Shown: positions 1-7,082 of the stretch, piece by piece
Numbering within the stretch: position 1 is the first letter of the stretch
Layout of the letters: every line of letters starts with the position of its first letter
The notes under the pieces: model-generated
The model's input: the letters and a program-made list of their open reading frames with translations, nothing else
Databases searched by the model: none
What the model was told of the DNA's origin: nothing
Position numbers and translations under genes: made by a program
From: CAZCCC01 sp964497245
GTDB lineage: Bacteria; Patescibacteriota; Patescibacteriia; Buchananbacterales; UBA6539
DNA length: 21,783 bases
Reading direction: 5' to 3'
Assembly: GCA_964497245.1 (NCBI GenBank)
Contig: CAZCCC010000022.1
Location: forward strand, 1 to 21,783

Positions 1-142
1 AAATTTCTTCAATCTGGCTGCATAGATTTTGACATTCTGAAATAATTGGATCAGTAATCTCGCTTATTGTTTGACCTTTAAAGCACCCCGTTAAAGTAAA
101 ACTTAAAGTCAAAGCCAGTAACAGTAAAAATGTTTTTTTCAT
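1..142 (-). CDS. Lipoprotein of unknown function (3' part outside window)
   Basis: Partial minus-strand ORF starting at ATG 142 and running off the left edge, with 47 codons visible. It begins MKK, then a hydrophobic stretch and a lipobox LTGC, so it is a likely signal-peptidase II substrate anchored to the membrane. The visible mature part (FKGQTISEITDPIISECQNL) matches nothing I recognise. It is divergent from the ArsR gene and has its own good promoter, so it may share the ArsR control region. It was chosen as coding because of the clear lipoprotein signal; only the N-terminus can be judged. Confidence 0.7.
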   Translation of the reverse strand, partial: MKKTFLLLLALTLSFTLTGCFKGQTISEITDPIISECQNLCSQIEEI

Positions 143-196
143 AGTTTTAATTTTATTAATAATTATTTTAATGATTAATTTTTTCTTGATGGTTAA

Positions 197-225
197 ATTA
201 TAACTAATTTTATTGAATAAATCAA
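197..225 (-). promoter_or_regulatory. Promoter of the divergent lipoprotein gene
   Basis: On the minus strand, -35 TTGATT (220-225), a 17-base spacer and -10 TATAAT (197-202). An inverted repeat ATTGA-N5-TCAAT (212-226) overlaps the -35 and spacer and could be a second ArsR-type operator. The 5' UTR would be about 50 bases. Confidence 0.6.
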
Positions 226-244
226 TTGTTTAATAATAAATGGC

Positions 245-305
245 TTGACGATGATAATTTGATCATATATAATAAAAAACATAAAGTATATCAATAAAGA
301 TTGAT
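245..305 (+). promoter_or_regulatory. Promoter and candidate ArsR operator
   Basis: The -35 TTGACG (245-250), 17-base spacer and perfect -10 TATAAT (268-273) form a strong sigma70-type promoter. Downstream, just before the ArsR start codon, lies a perfect palindrome ATCAAT-AAAG-ATTGAT (290-305). A repressor bound there would block transcription, so autoregulation by the ArsR protein is likely. The promoter may drive the whole plus-strand gene run, because I see no convincing internal terminator before 10336. Confidence 0.7.
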
Positions 306-310
306 TAAAT

Positions 311-616
311 ATGAAACCAAATTGCTGTAGAAATAATAAATTCAAAAACGAACTTTTTGAAACTGAAAAATTTTTAAAAATAATTTCTGAAGAAAACCGG
401 CTAAAAATACTCTGTATTTTAAAAAGCGGCAAAAAATGCGTTTGTGAAATCTGGCAGTACCTTGATCTTACCCAAAATCTAACTTCTCACCACCTTAAAG
501 TACTAAAAAACTTCAACCTTATCTCTTCAAAAAAAGAAGGGCTAAAGGTTTACTATTCCCTAAATAAAAAAACAATAAATAAATACTCTGCCTTGCTAAA
601 TAAATTATTTGATTAA
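311..616 (+). CDS. ArsR/SmtB-family metalloregulator
   Basis: A 101-residue winged-helix repressor. The recognition region reads CVCEIWQYLDLTQNLTSHHL, the usual ArsR pattern with the CVC metal-binding motif (as in As(III)/Sb(III) sensors) at the start of the DNA-binding helix. An N-terminal NCCRNN pair adds further thiol ligands. In this family, binding of the thiophilic ion releases the repressor from DNA. The likely target is the palindrome at 290-305 just upstream. It leads a run of redox and permease genes, consistent with control of a metalloid or metal response. The exact inducer cannot be told from sequence. Confidence 0.9.
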   Translation: MKPNCCRNNKFKNELFETEKFLKIISEENRLKILCILKSGKKCVCEIWQYLDLTQNLTSHHLKVLKNFNLISSKKEGLKVYYSLNKKTINKYSALLNKLFD

Positions 617-620
617 AACT

Positions 621-866
621 ATGAAAATTGAAGTTTTAGGCTCAGGTTGTCCAACCTGTAAAAAATTATTTGAAATCACAAAACAAGCAGTGAACGAACT
701 TGGAATAAAAGCGGAAATTGAATACATTAATGATATCCAAAAAATAATTGAAATGAACGTATTGTCCGCTCCGATTTTGGCAATTGACGGCAAAGCGGTA
801 ATAGCCGGATTTCTTCCCGGAATAGAAAAAATAAAAGAAGAAATAAAAAAAGCGTCAAAAATGTAA
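621..866 (+). CDS. Small thioredoxin-fold protein (CPTC)
   Basis: An 81-residue protein MKIEVLGSGCPTCKKL with the active-site pair C10/C13 close to the N-terminus and a cis-Pro-type SAPILAIDGK later. It matches the redox-active disulfide protein 2 type (TIGR00412) of small thioredoxins that accompany ArsR and DUF318 permeases. ATG 621 is preferred over TTG 609, which would overlap the ArsR stop. A role handing electrons or metal to the permease or to the later ArsF/ArsG-type proteins is plausible; small thioredoxins of this sort have been called ArsE in arsEFG clusters. Confidence 0.85.
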   Translation: MKIEVLGSGCPTCKKLFEITKQAVNELGIKAEIEYINDIQKIIEMNVLSAPILAIDGKAVIAGFLPGIEKIKEEIKKASKM

Positions 867-915
867 CTTTGGCTGTAAATAATCGGCTTGTCTAGAAATA
901 GCTTAATTTTAACTT

Positions 916-2037
916 ATGAATACCTTTAAAAAAGAAAAAAACATTTTCATCTTAATAACCGGATTATTCCTACTTTTTTATTTTATGCCGATGGAATCAA
1001 CTTTATTTAACGGCGCTATTTTTTCCGGCCTAAGATTGTTAAATGATTATGCTAAACAGCATGTGCTAACCTGCTTAGTGCCGGCATTTTTTATTGCCGG
1101 AGCAATTTCAGTTTTTGTTAAAAAAGACTTTATCCTCAGATATTTAGGAAGACAGACTAAAAAAATTATTTCCTACTCGCTGGCCTCGGTTTCGGGCGCG
1201 GTTTTAGCTGTCTGTTCATGCACCATATTGCCAATATTTGCCGGAATTAGAAAAAGGGGTGCGGGTCTGGGACCGGCTATAACTTTTCTTTTTTCCGGAC
1301 CGGCAATCAATATTGCAGCGATATTTTTAACCTTATCGGTACTGGGATTAAATATCGGACTAGCAAGAATTGCTTCGGCAATTATTTTATCAATTCTAGT
1401 CGGCTTATCCATGCATATTATATTCAGAGAAAAAGCAGAAACTGGCGATCTATTTTCTGAAGAAAATAAACAAACCTCTTACAACCCGAGTCTTGTCCTA
1501 ATTTTTATGTTAACCATGGTGTCAGTATTGATAGTTAACGGGTTGTCAATTAATATTATTTTAAAATATTTTTTAATGATTGGCTTATCAACAATGGCAG
1601 CTGTAATTGCCATGTCAAAATTTCAAAAAGAAACCAACAAAGAATGGCTGAAGGAAACTTGGCATTTTATTAAAACGCTTTTGCCGGTTTTATTCATCGG
1701 CGTATTTATAGCCGGCTTTATTATGCCTTTTCTGCCGCAGGAATTGATAGAAAGGCTGGTTGGTTCTAATTCTATTGTAAGCAACCTGGTTGCTGCAATT
1801 TTCGGCGCTTTTATGTATTTTTCCACTCTTACTGAAATTCCAATCCTGCAGGCTTTAATTGCCAAAGGCATGGACAAAGGCCCTGCCCTGTCCCTGCTTT
1901 TAGCCGGACCGTCTTTAAGCCTGCCTAATATGCTGGTAATTAGAAAAGTTTTAGGCAATACCAAAACAGCCACTTATATTTTATTAGTGATTTTTTATTC
2001 AACAGCTGCCGGATTCATATTCGGCCTTTTTAATTAA
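916..2037 (+). CDS. Permease, DUF318 / SO_0444 (ArsP-like) family
   Basis: A 373-residue polytopic membrane protein with about eight to ten hydrophobic segments. Diagnostic pieces are AVCSCTILPIFAGIRKRGAG and FLFSGPAINIAA in the first half, and the second-half repeat TEIPILQALIAKGMDKGPAL with LLLAGPSLSLPN. These mark the DUF318 permease family, which includes ArsP (organoarsenical efflux) and SO_0444 (Cu/Zn efflux). The paired Cys in CSC could carry a thiophilic ligand through the membrane. It directly follows the ArsR and thioredoxin genes, a common trio. The substrate is unknown. Confidence 0.88.
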   Translation: MNTFKKEKNIFILITGLFLLFYFMPMESTLFNGAIFSGLRLLNDYAKQHVLTCLVPAFFIAGAISVFVKKDFILRYLGRQTKKIISYSLASVSGAVLAVCSCTILPIFAGIRKRGAGLGPAITFLFSGPAINIAAIFLTLSVLGLNIGLARIASAIILSILVGLSMHIIFREKAETGDLFSEENKQTSYNPSLVLIFMLTMVSVLIVNGLSINIILKYFLMIGLSTMAAVIAMSKFQKETNKEWLKETWHFIKTLLPVLFIGVFIAGFIMPFLPQELIERLVGSNSIVSNLVAAIFGAFMYFSTLTEIPILQALIAKGMDKGPALSLLLAGPSLSLPNMLVIRKVLGNTKTATYILLVIFYSTAAGFIFGLFN

Positions 2038-2042
2038 AACTT

Positions 2043-2492
2043 ATGAAAAAGTACCCACTAATAATCCTTCTTGCCGCTATTACGATTTTCCTTTCAGGAT
2101 GCCTTGAAAATGAATCTAAAAATTTATCGCCAAACAAAATTAAAAAAAATGAAAACCCGGCTAAAATCAATATAACAGCCAAAAGTGACAGGACTGTCTA
2201 CAGTTCTTATGAAAAAATAATACTGGATATCAATATAACAAGTGATAAAGAATTAGATGATATTTTGGTTTCAGCCAAAGGAATAAGCGCTTTTGGTAAA
2301 AATTATTTTGATAAAAACCAATCAATTAGCTTTACAAAACAAAAAAATCAAAATATAAGATTAATTGAGACTCTACCTTCCTGCAACAGTTGTTCGGGCT
2401 TAAGGCCGGGAAACTATAAAATTAACATATTAGTAACAAATCAAGGAGAAATTTTAAATCAAAGCAGTATTAATGTGACTATTAAACAATAA
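2043..2492 (+). CDS. Lipoprotein with a Cys pair, unknown function
   Basis: 149 residues, with signal peptide and lipobox LSGC (lipid Cys at 20). The mature part is Lys/Asn-rich with a beta-sandwich-like pattern (KSDRTVYSSYEKIILDINIT) and a late CNSCSG motif in LIETLPSCNSCSGLRPG that could be a metal site or thiol pair. The ORF starts five bases after the permease stop and ends six bases before the next lipoprotein, so it is part of the same operon. I recognise no family. Confidence 0.75.
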   Translation: MKKYPLIILLAAITIFLSGCLENESKNLSPNKIKKNENPAKINITAKSDRTVYSSYEKIILDINITSDKELDDILVSAKGISAFGKNYFDKNQSISFTKQKNQNIRLIETLPSCNSCSGLRPGNYKINILVTNQGEILNQSSINVTIKQ

Positions 2493-2498
2493 TTTTTT

Positions 2499-2960
2499 AT
2501 GAAAAAATCAATTTTTACAATCTGCATAATCTTATTTCTGGCAATTTTTTTGTCTGCTTGCCAGCAGCAAACGGATAAACCTTTAGTGTTGGAAGATAAA
2601 AATTTAATGTCAATTGCCTCCCAAAAAGCGGAGAAGATTGAAGTGGTCCATTTCCACGCCACTCAACAGTGTTGGTCTTGTACCACGGTCGGCCAATACG
2701 CGCTAAAAACAATAAAAGAAAAATTTCCTGAAGAATACAAAAACGGAAAAATCATATTTAAAGATATAAACGGTGAATTGCCTCAAAACAGGGACTTGGT
2801 TAATAAATACCGAGCCGGAGGTTCATCTTTGTTTGTCAATGCCATAATAGATGGAAAAGACAACATTGAAGAAGACATTACGGTCTGGCGTTTGGTTTCA
2901 AACGAAGCCCAGTTCATTTCTTATTTTCAAAATAAGCTTAACAAACTTTTAGGCTCATAA
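2499..2960 (+). CDS. Thioredoxin-like lipoprotein, ArsF type
   Basis: 153 residues with lipobox LSAC (Cys 21), then a thioredoxin-like domain with CWSC at 58-61 in VVHFHATQQCWSCTTVG. It resembles the family annotated as ArsF, found next to a CcdA-like ArsG in arsEFG clusters, which are linked to aromatic arsenical reduction and efflux. The next gene is indeed an ArsG/CcdA-like membrane protein two bases downstream. It should sit outside the cytoplasmic membrane and receive electrons from that partner. Actual arsenical activity is inferred from naming and context only. Confidence 0.8.
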   Translation: MKKSIFTICIILFLAIFLSACQQQTDKPLVLEDKNLMSIASQKAEKIEVVHFHATQQCWSCTTVGQYALKTIKEKFPEEYKNGKIIFKDINGELPQNRDLVNKYRAGGSSLFVNAIIDGKDNIEEDITVWRLVSNEAQFISYFQNKLNKLLGS

Positions 2961-2962
2961 AA

Positions 2963-3679
2963 ATGGATTACATAAACTTTTTAATTGACAACTATAATAT
3001 TCCCGTTTTAACTGCTTTTTTGCTCGGTATATTAACCTCCATCAGTCCTTGCCCATTGGCGACAAATATTACCGCCATTGCTTATATTTCAAAAGAAATT
3101 AAAACCGCCAAACGTACTTTATTAAATGGCCTATTTTATACTTTGGGTCGCGGAGTAAGCTATAGTGTTTTGGCTACTTTAATTTATTTCGGCTTGTCGT
3201 CTTTTCAAGTTTCCAGAATTTTTCAGGGTTGGGGCGATAAGGTTTTAGGACCTGTTTTAATCGCTATTGGCTTGCTGATGCTTGGTTTTTTCAAAATAAA
3301 TATCGGGGGCAATAATGAAAAAATGGAAAAATTAAAAAAATGGCTTACTCAAAAAGGTTATGCCGGATCTTTTCTTTTGGGAATTCTTTTTGCCTTAGCC
3401 TTTTGCCCCTACAGCGGAGTTTTATTCTTCGGTGCATTGATTCCGCTTACTCTTAAATCAACCGAGGGTTTATTGCTTCCACCAATATTTGCTATTGGTA
3501 CAGGATTACCGGTAATCATTTTTTCTTTTCTAATCGCTTTTTCAATACAAAAATTAAGCCAAGCTTTTAAGATTGTTCAAAGAATTGAAAAAATCATGCG
3601 CTACACAATAGCAATTATTTTTTTAGGGACAGGAATTTATTATTTGCAATATTTGGTTAAATATTTAATCAGCTTATGA
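2963..3679 (+). CDS. CcdA/DsbD-type membrane protein, ArsG type
   Basis: 238 residues with about six membrane segments. The two expected redox cysteines are present: TSISPCPLATN (Cys 30) in the first segment and ALAFCPYSGVLFFGAL (Cys 148) in the fourth. CcdA-type proteins pass electrons from cytoplasmic thioredoxin to extracytoplasmic thiol proteins. The SPCPLATN form is typical of the group annotated as ArsG permeases. It is tightly coupled to the upstream CWSC lipoprotein and overlaps the next gene by four bases (ATGA). Whether it exports an arsenical or only moves electrons cannot be settled from sequence. Confidence 0.85.
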   Translation: MDYINFLIDNYNIPVLTAFLLGILTSISPCPLATNITAIAYISKEIKTAKRTLLNGLFYTLGRGVSYSVLATLIYFGLSSFQVSRIFQGWGDKVLGPVLIAIGLLMLGFFKINIGGNNEKMEKLKKWLTQKGYAGSFLLGILFALAFCPYSGVLFFGALIPLTLKSTEGLLLPPIFAIGTGLPVIIFSFLIAFSIQKLSQAFKIVQRIEKIMRYTIAIIFLGTGIYYLQYLVKYLISL

Positions 3680-4332
3680 GAAATAAAATTATTTTATCAA
3701 TATTTTTATTATTCGCAACCTTTTTTGGTTTTTTAATTTTTAATGATAAAGGACAAGAAGAAAAAGAAGAAATAGAAAATTTTTTGCAATTTAATGAATC
3801 ATCAAAACCAATAAAAATCGCAGTCTGTAAAACCTACCATCAAATCGCGGAAAAATTAGATTCCTCCCAATATGAAGTTGTAAAAACTTCTTCAACAGCT
3901 CAAAGCATCTCTCTTCTAAAAAACGGGGTTGTGGACATGATTATTTCCGGCCGGACTTTAAAACCGGGCGAACAAGCATCCGATCAGCTGATAATAAAAG
4001 ACGGCTATTCTTTTTTAAGCGACAAAGAAACAACATTATATTCAGATGATTTAAAAAAATATAAAATTTTTACCGATCTGGAAGCTGAAAAAATTAAAAA
4101 AATATTTCCGGTCAACGAAATAATTGAAGTTAATGACATATATAGCCATCTTGGTCAAGGAATATTAATCACCTCTTGGGAAAATACCGATTATTCAAGA
4201 GCTCAAATAGTCCATTTGCTGGAAAAAAACGGCCAAAGAGTAACTTTATCCCGACGACCGACTGTCTACTGTCATGATTCCTGCAAAAATGAAGCGACTA
4301 AAAATTTGGTTTACTTATTGGCCGAAAAATAG
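3676..4332 (+). CDS. Membrane-anchored binding-protein-like protein
   Basis: 218 residues with an N-terminal hydrophobic segment (signal anchor), then a region KIAVCKTYHQIAEKLDSSQY and LLKNGVVDMIISGRTLKPGE that looks like a small periplasmic binding protein (type 2, phosphate-type) fold. A C-terminal CHDSC pair sits near residue 201. It overlaps the CcdA-like gene by four bases, so translation is coupled. No transporter partner is adjacent. A ligand-sensing or thiol-substrate role in the redox module is possible. Family assignment is weak. Confidence 0.7.
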   Translation: MRNKIILSIFLLFATFFGFLIFNDKGQEEKEEIENFLQFNESSKPIKIAVCKTYHQIAEKLDSSQYEVVKTSSTAQSISLLKNGVVDMIISGRTLKPGEQASDQLIIKDGYSFLSDKETTLYSDDLKKYKIFTDLEAEKIKKIFPVNEIIEVNDIYSHLGQGILITSWENTDYSRAQIVHLLEKNGQRVTLSRRPTVYCHDSCKNEATKNLVYLLAEK

Positions 4333-4365
4333 TAAAATACAACTAATAATTAACTTGATTTTATT

Positions 4366-6204
4366 ATGAAAAAAATATTAATTTTATTTTTTATTTTGTT
4401 CGCCTTATTTTTTGGTTCACGTAGTGTTTTTGCCGCTGAAAAAACAACTATTTATTTTTTCTGGGGACAAGGCTGTCCTCATTGCGACACTGAAAAAATA
4501 TTTTTAGCTGAAATGGAAAAAAAATATCCCGAACTGGAGATTAAAAGTTTTGAAACTTGGTATAACCAAGAAAATGCAAAACTTTTTCAAAAAATGACTG
4601 AAGCCTACGGTATTCAAGCCCAAGGAGTACCGGCAACGTTCATCGGCAATTACAGTCCCATTATCGGCTATGCCGGCTACATGGCAAAAGAAATTGAGGA
4701 CAAAATCGCTTATTGTGTAAAAAAAGGCTGTCCTGATCCGGCAGTTGTTGCAGGAATTATAGAGCCAAAAGAAAAAATTGCGGTTCTGCCAAAAGATCAA
4801 AAAACTGAAGAAAAAATAATTGATGCAAATTCAGAGGCTGAGGAATATATTGAAAAAATAAATAAAAACAATGATGAAATACTGGAAGACAATAAAATTG
4901 TTGAAGAACCAAAAAAAGAAATAAAAAACGGTTTTTGTCTCCACTTTTTTTACAGGCATGATTGCCCTCAATGCTTGAATGCAATTATGTTTATTGATGT
5001 CTTGGAAAAAAAATACGGCATTGATATTAAAAGATACAATATCAATTCAGAAGAGGGCAAACTTATCTACCAGATGTCAAAAGAAAAATACGGACTGACA
5101 ACCGGTGCATACCCAATAGTGTTTATTGGAGAAAAATACCTTATCGGTGAAAAAGCAATCAGTAATTATTTAGAAAAGGAAATTATTTTTTGCCAAAAAA
5201 ATACATGCCCCTGCCCGCTGGACAACATAAAAGGATCTACTCCTTTTTTACCTCAATCAAAGGATATAACCCCTGACACTCAAAGTAAGGTTAATTTGCC
5301 AATTATAGGAGAAATTGATTTCTCAGCAACTCCCCTTTTCTTTACAACCGCAATTATTGCTTTTGTTGACGGCTTTAATCCTTGCTCTTTATGGCTGATA
5401 ACTTTTCTTTTGGGAATTGTAATTTATTCCGGATCAAAAAAGAAAATATTTTTAGTTGGCGCAACTTTTCTTTTGGTGACCGGTACAGCTTACGCCCTTT
5501 TTATGATAGGGTTGCTTAATGTTTTTTTATATATCGGCTATCTAAAATGGATTCGGATTGTTGTTGCCCTAATGGCCTTGATTTTTGCAGCTGTCAATAT
5601 TAAAGATTACTTCTGGTACAAAAAAGGTTTATCTTTTACTATTTCAGATAAATACAAACCAAAGCTTTTTAAAAACGTCCGCAACATAATGAAGGGCGAT
5701 AAATCAACTTTGGCAATGATCTTTGGAACAGCAGTAATGGCTTTGGGAGTGGTTTTAGTTGAACTCCCCTGCACTGCAGGATTTCCGGTTATTTGGACCA
5801 ATATCATCGCCCAACACCACACACAAGCAATAGCTTATATTTTTCTTTTAGCCTTATACATGATTATATATCTTTTTGACGAAGTAATCGTTCTAGTAGC
5901 TGCCACTATCACTTTAAAAGCCAGCCGTTTTGAAGAAAAACATGGCCGAATTCTAAAACTTATTGGTGGAATGATTATGCTGACACTGGCGCTGGTTATG
6001 CTTATTAATCCCGACTTAATGAATAACATCAGCAGTTCATTATTAACTTTTGCCGTTGCTTTAATGGCAACATTTGCAATAATATTTATCCACCGCTGGA
6101 TACTTCCAAAATTCGGCATTAAAATAGGTACTGAAAAAAATTTGGTTCAACCTGAAACCAATGAACCTGCTGAAAATCAATCCAACAACCAATCTAACGA
6201 TTAA
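4366..6204 (+). CDS. Double thioredoxin-CcdA fusion (DsbD-like)
   Basis: 612 residues. Domains in order: cleavable signal peptide (1-23); thioredoxin-like domain with CPHC at 37-40; acidic and Lys-rich linker (about 130-185); second thioredoxin/glutaredoxin-like domain with CPQC at 200-203; then from about 325 a membrane domain of six or more helices with FNPC (Cys 340) and VELPC (Cys 469), the two CcdA-type redox cysteines; and a polar Asn/Gln-rich tail. It is built like DsbD, but with two tandem ectodomains on the N-terminal side. It should carry reducing equivalents across the membrane to its own ectodomains. The first ectodomain is closely related to the separate lipoprotein at 6639-7079. 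Confidence 0.88.
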   Translation: MKKILILFFILFALFFGSRSVFAAEKTTIYFFWGQGCPHCDTEKIFLAEMEKKYPELEIKSFETWYNQENAKLFQKMTEAYGIQAQGVPATFIGNYSPIIGYAGYMAKEIEDKIAYCVKKGCPDPAVVAGIIEPKEKIAVLPKDQKTEEKIIDANSEAEEYIEKINKNNDEILEDNKIVEEPKKEIKNGFCLHFFYRHDCPQCLNAIMFIDVLEKKYGIDIKRYNINSEEGKLIYQMSKEKYGLTTGAYPIVFIGEKYLIGEKAISNYLEKEIIFCQKNTCPCPLDNIKGSTPFLPQSKDITPDTQSKVNLPIIGEIDFSATPLFFTTAIIAFVDGFNPCSLWLITFLLGIVIYSGSKKKIFLVGATFLLVTGTAYALFMIGLLNVFLYIGYLKWIRIVVALMALIFAAVNIKDYFWYKKGLSFTISDKYKPKLFKNVRNIMKGDKSTLAMIFGTAVMALGVVLVELPCTAGFPVIWTNIIAQHHTQAIAYIFLLALYMIIYLFDEVIVLVAATITLKASRFEEKHGRILKLIGGMIMLTLALVMLINPDLMNNISSSLLTFAVALMATFAIIFIHRWILPKFGIKIGTEKNLVQPETNEPAENQSNNQSND

Positions 6205-6222
6205 AACAATTAAAAAATTAGT

Positions 6223-6615
6223 ATGGAAAATCTACCAGAAAATTTACTTTATAATAAAGACTATTCGTGGGTGAAAATAGAAGAAGATATCGCCACTTTC
6301 GGACTGGTTAAGCCTGCAGCAGACAGGGTAAAAGAGTTTGTTTTCATTAAATTACCCAAAAACGGACAAAAATTAAAGCAAGGAGAAACCTATACTTCCC
6401 TTGAAGCGCTTAAGTGGAGCGGGCATCTCTCCAGCCCATTGTCCGGAGAAATAATTGGAGTAAATGACGATCTTTTTGAGGAACCAAAAACAATCAACCA
6501 AGATCCTTATGGTAATGGCTGGATTATAAAAATAAAACTATCAGATCCAAAAGAAAAAGAGGAACTGCTGTCAAATACTCAAGTAGAAAATTGGTTGAAT
6601 GAAAAAATAAAATAA
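6223..6615 (+). CDS. gcvH: GcvH-like lipoyl carrier protein
   Basis: 130 residues, the normal H-protein length. The lipoyl-lysine hairpin reads YTSLEALKWSGHLSSPLSGE with Lys 64 as the expected lipoylation site, and the C-terminal INQDPYGNGWIIKIKLSDP is the H-protein signature. The usual ESVKA motif is changed to EALKW. No gcvT or gcvP is present here. Instead it is followed by a disulfide reductase, lipoyl synthase and lipoate ligase and flanked by thioredoxin/CcdA genes. This suggests a dithiol carrier role, comparable to the GcvH-like LbpA proteins of sulfur oxidisers, rather than glycine cleavage. Confidence 0.9.
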   Translation: MENLPENLLYNKDYSWVKIEEDIATFGLVKPAADRVKEFVFIKLPKNGQKLKQGETYTSLEALKWSGHLSSPLSGEIIGVNDDLFEEPKTINQDPYGNGWIIKIKLSDPKEKEELLSNTQVENWLNEKIK

Positions 6616-6638
6616 TTAACAAAGAAATCAATCAAATT

Positions 6639-7079
6639 ATGAAAAAAAATAAATATATTTTTCTTTTTCTTGCTCTTGTTCTTACAAGCGGTTGCCTGTC
6701 AGATGCAAAAAGCCAAGAAAAAGAATCCTTTACAATAATCGGGAATAAAGGAACAACTGAAATTAAAACGACTATTCATTTCTTTTGGGGGCAAGGCTGT
6801 CCATATTGCGAGAAAGAAAAGCTGTTTTTGGAAGAAATGAAAAGAAAATATCCAGAACTGGAAATCAAATCCTATGAAGCCTGGTCAAATCCGGCCAACG
6901 CGAAATTCCTTCAAGATTTAGGCAAGGCTTACGGCATAAAAATTCAAGGAGTACCGGTGACTTTTATCGGCGACTTCAAGCCGATTGTCGGATTTTCAGA
7001 AAATATGAAGCAAGACATAGAAAATAAAATAAAAAATTGCATTGAAAAAAAATGCATTGACCCAAAATCTAAAATATAA
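6639..7079 (+). CDS. Thioredoxin-like lipoprotein (CPYC)
   Basis: 146 residues, lipobox LTSGC (Cys 19) and CPYC at 54-57 in HFFWGQGCPYCEKEKLF. The domain is strikingly similar to the first ectodomain of the 612-residue fusion upstream: FFWGQGCP, KYPELEIKS, AYGI, QGVP.TFIG and the final Cys-containing helix are shared. The two are therefore recent paralogues. It is likely a membrane-tethered substrate or partner of the CcdA domain. It lies four bases before the flavoprotein gene. Confidence 0.85.
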   Translation: MKKNKYIFLFLALVLTSGCLSDAKSQEKESFTIIGNKGTTEIKTTIHFFWGQGCPYCEKEKLFLEEMKRKYPELEIKSYEAWSNPANAKFLQDLGKAYGIKIQGVPVTFIGDFKPIVGFSENMKQDIENKIKNCIEKKCIDPKSKI

Positions 7080-7082
7080 ATT

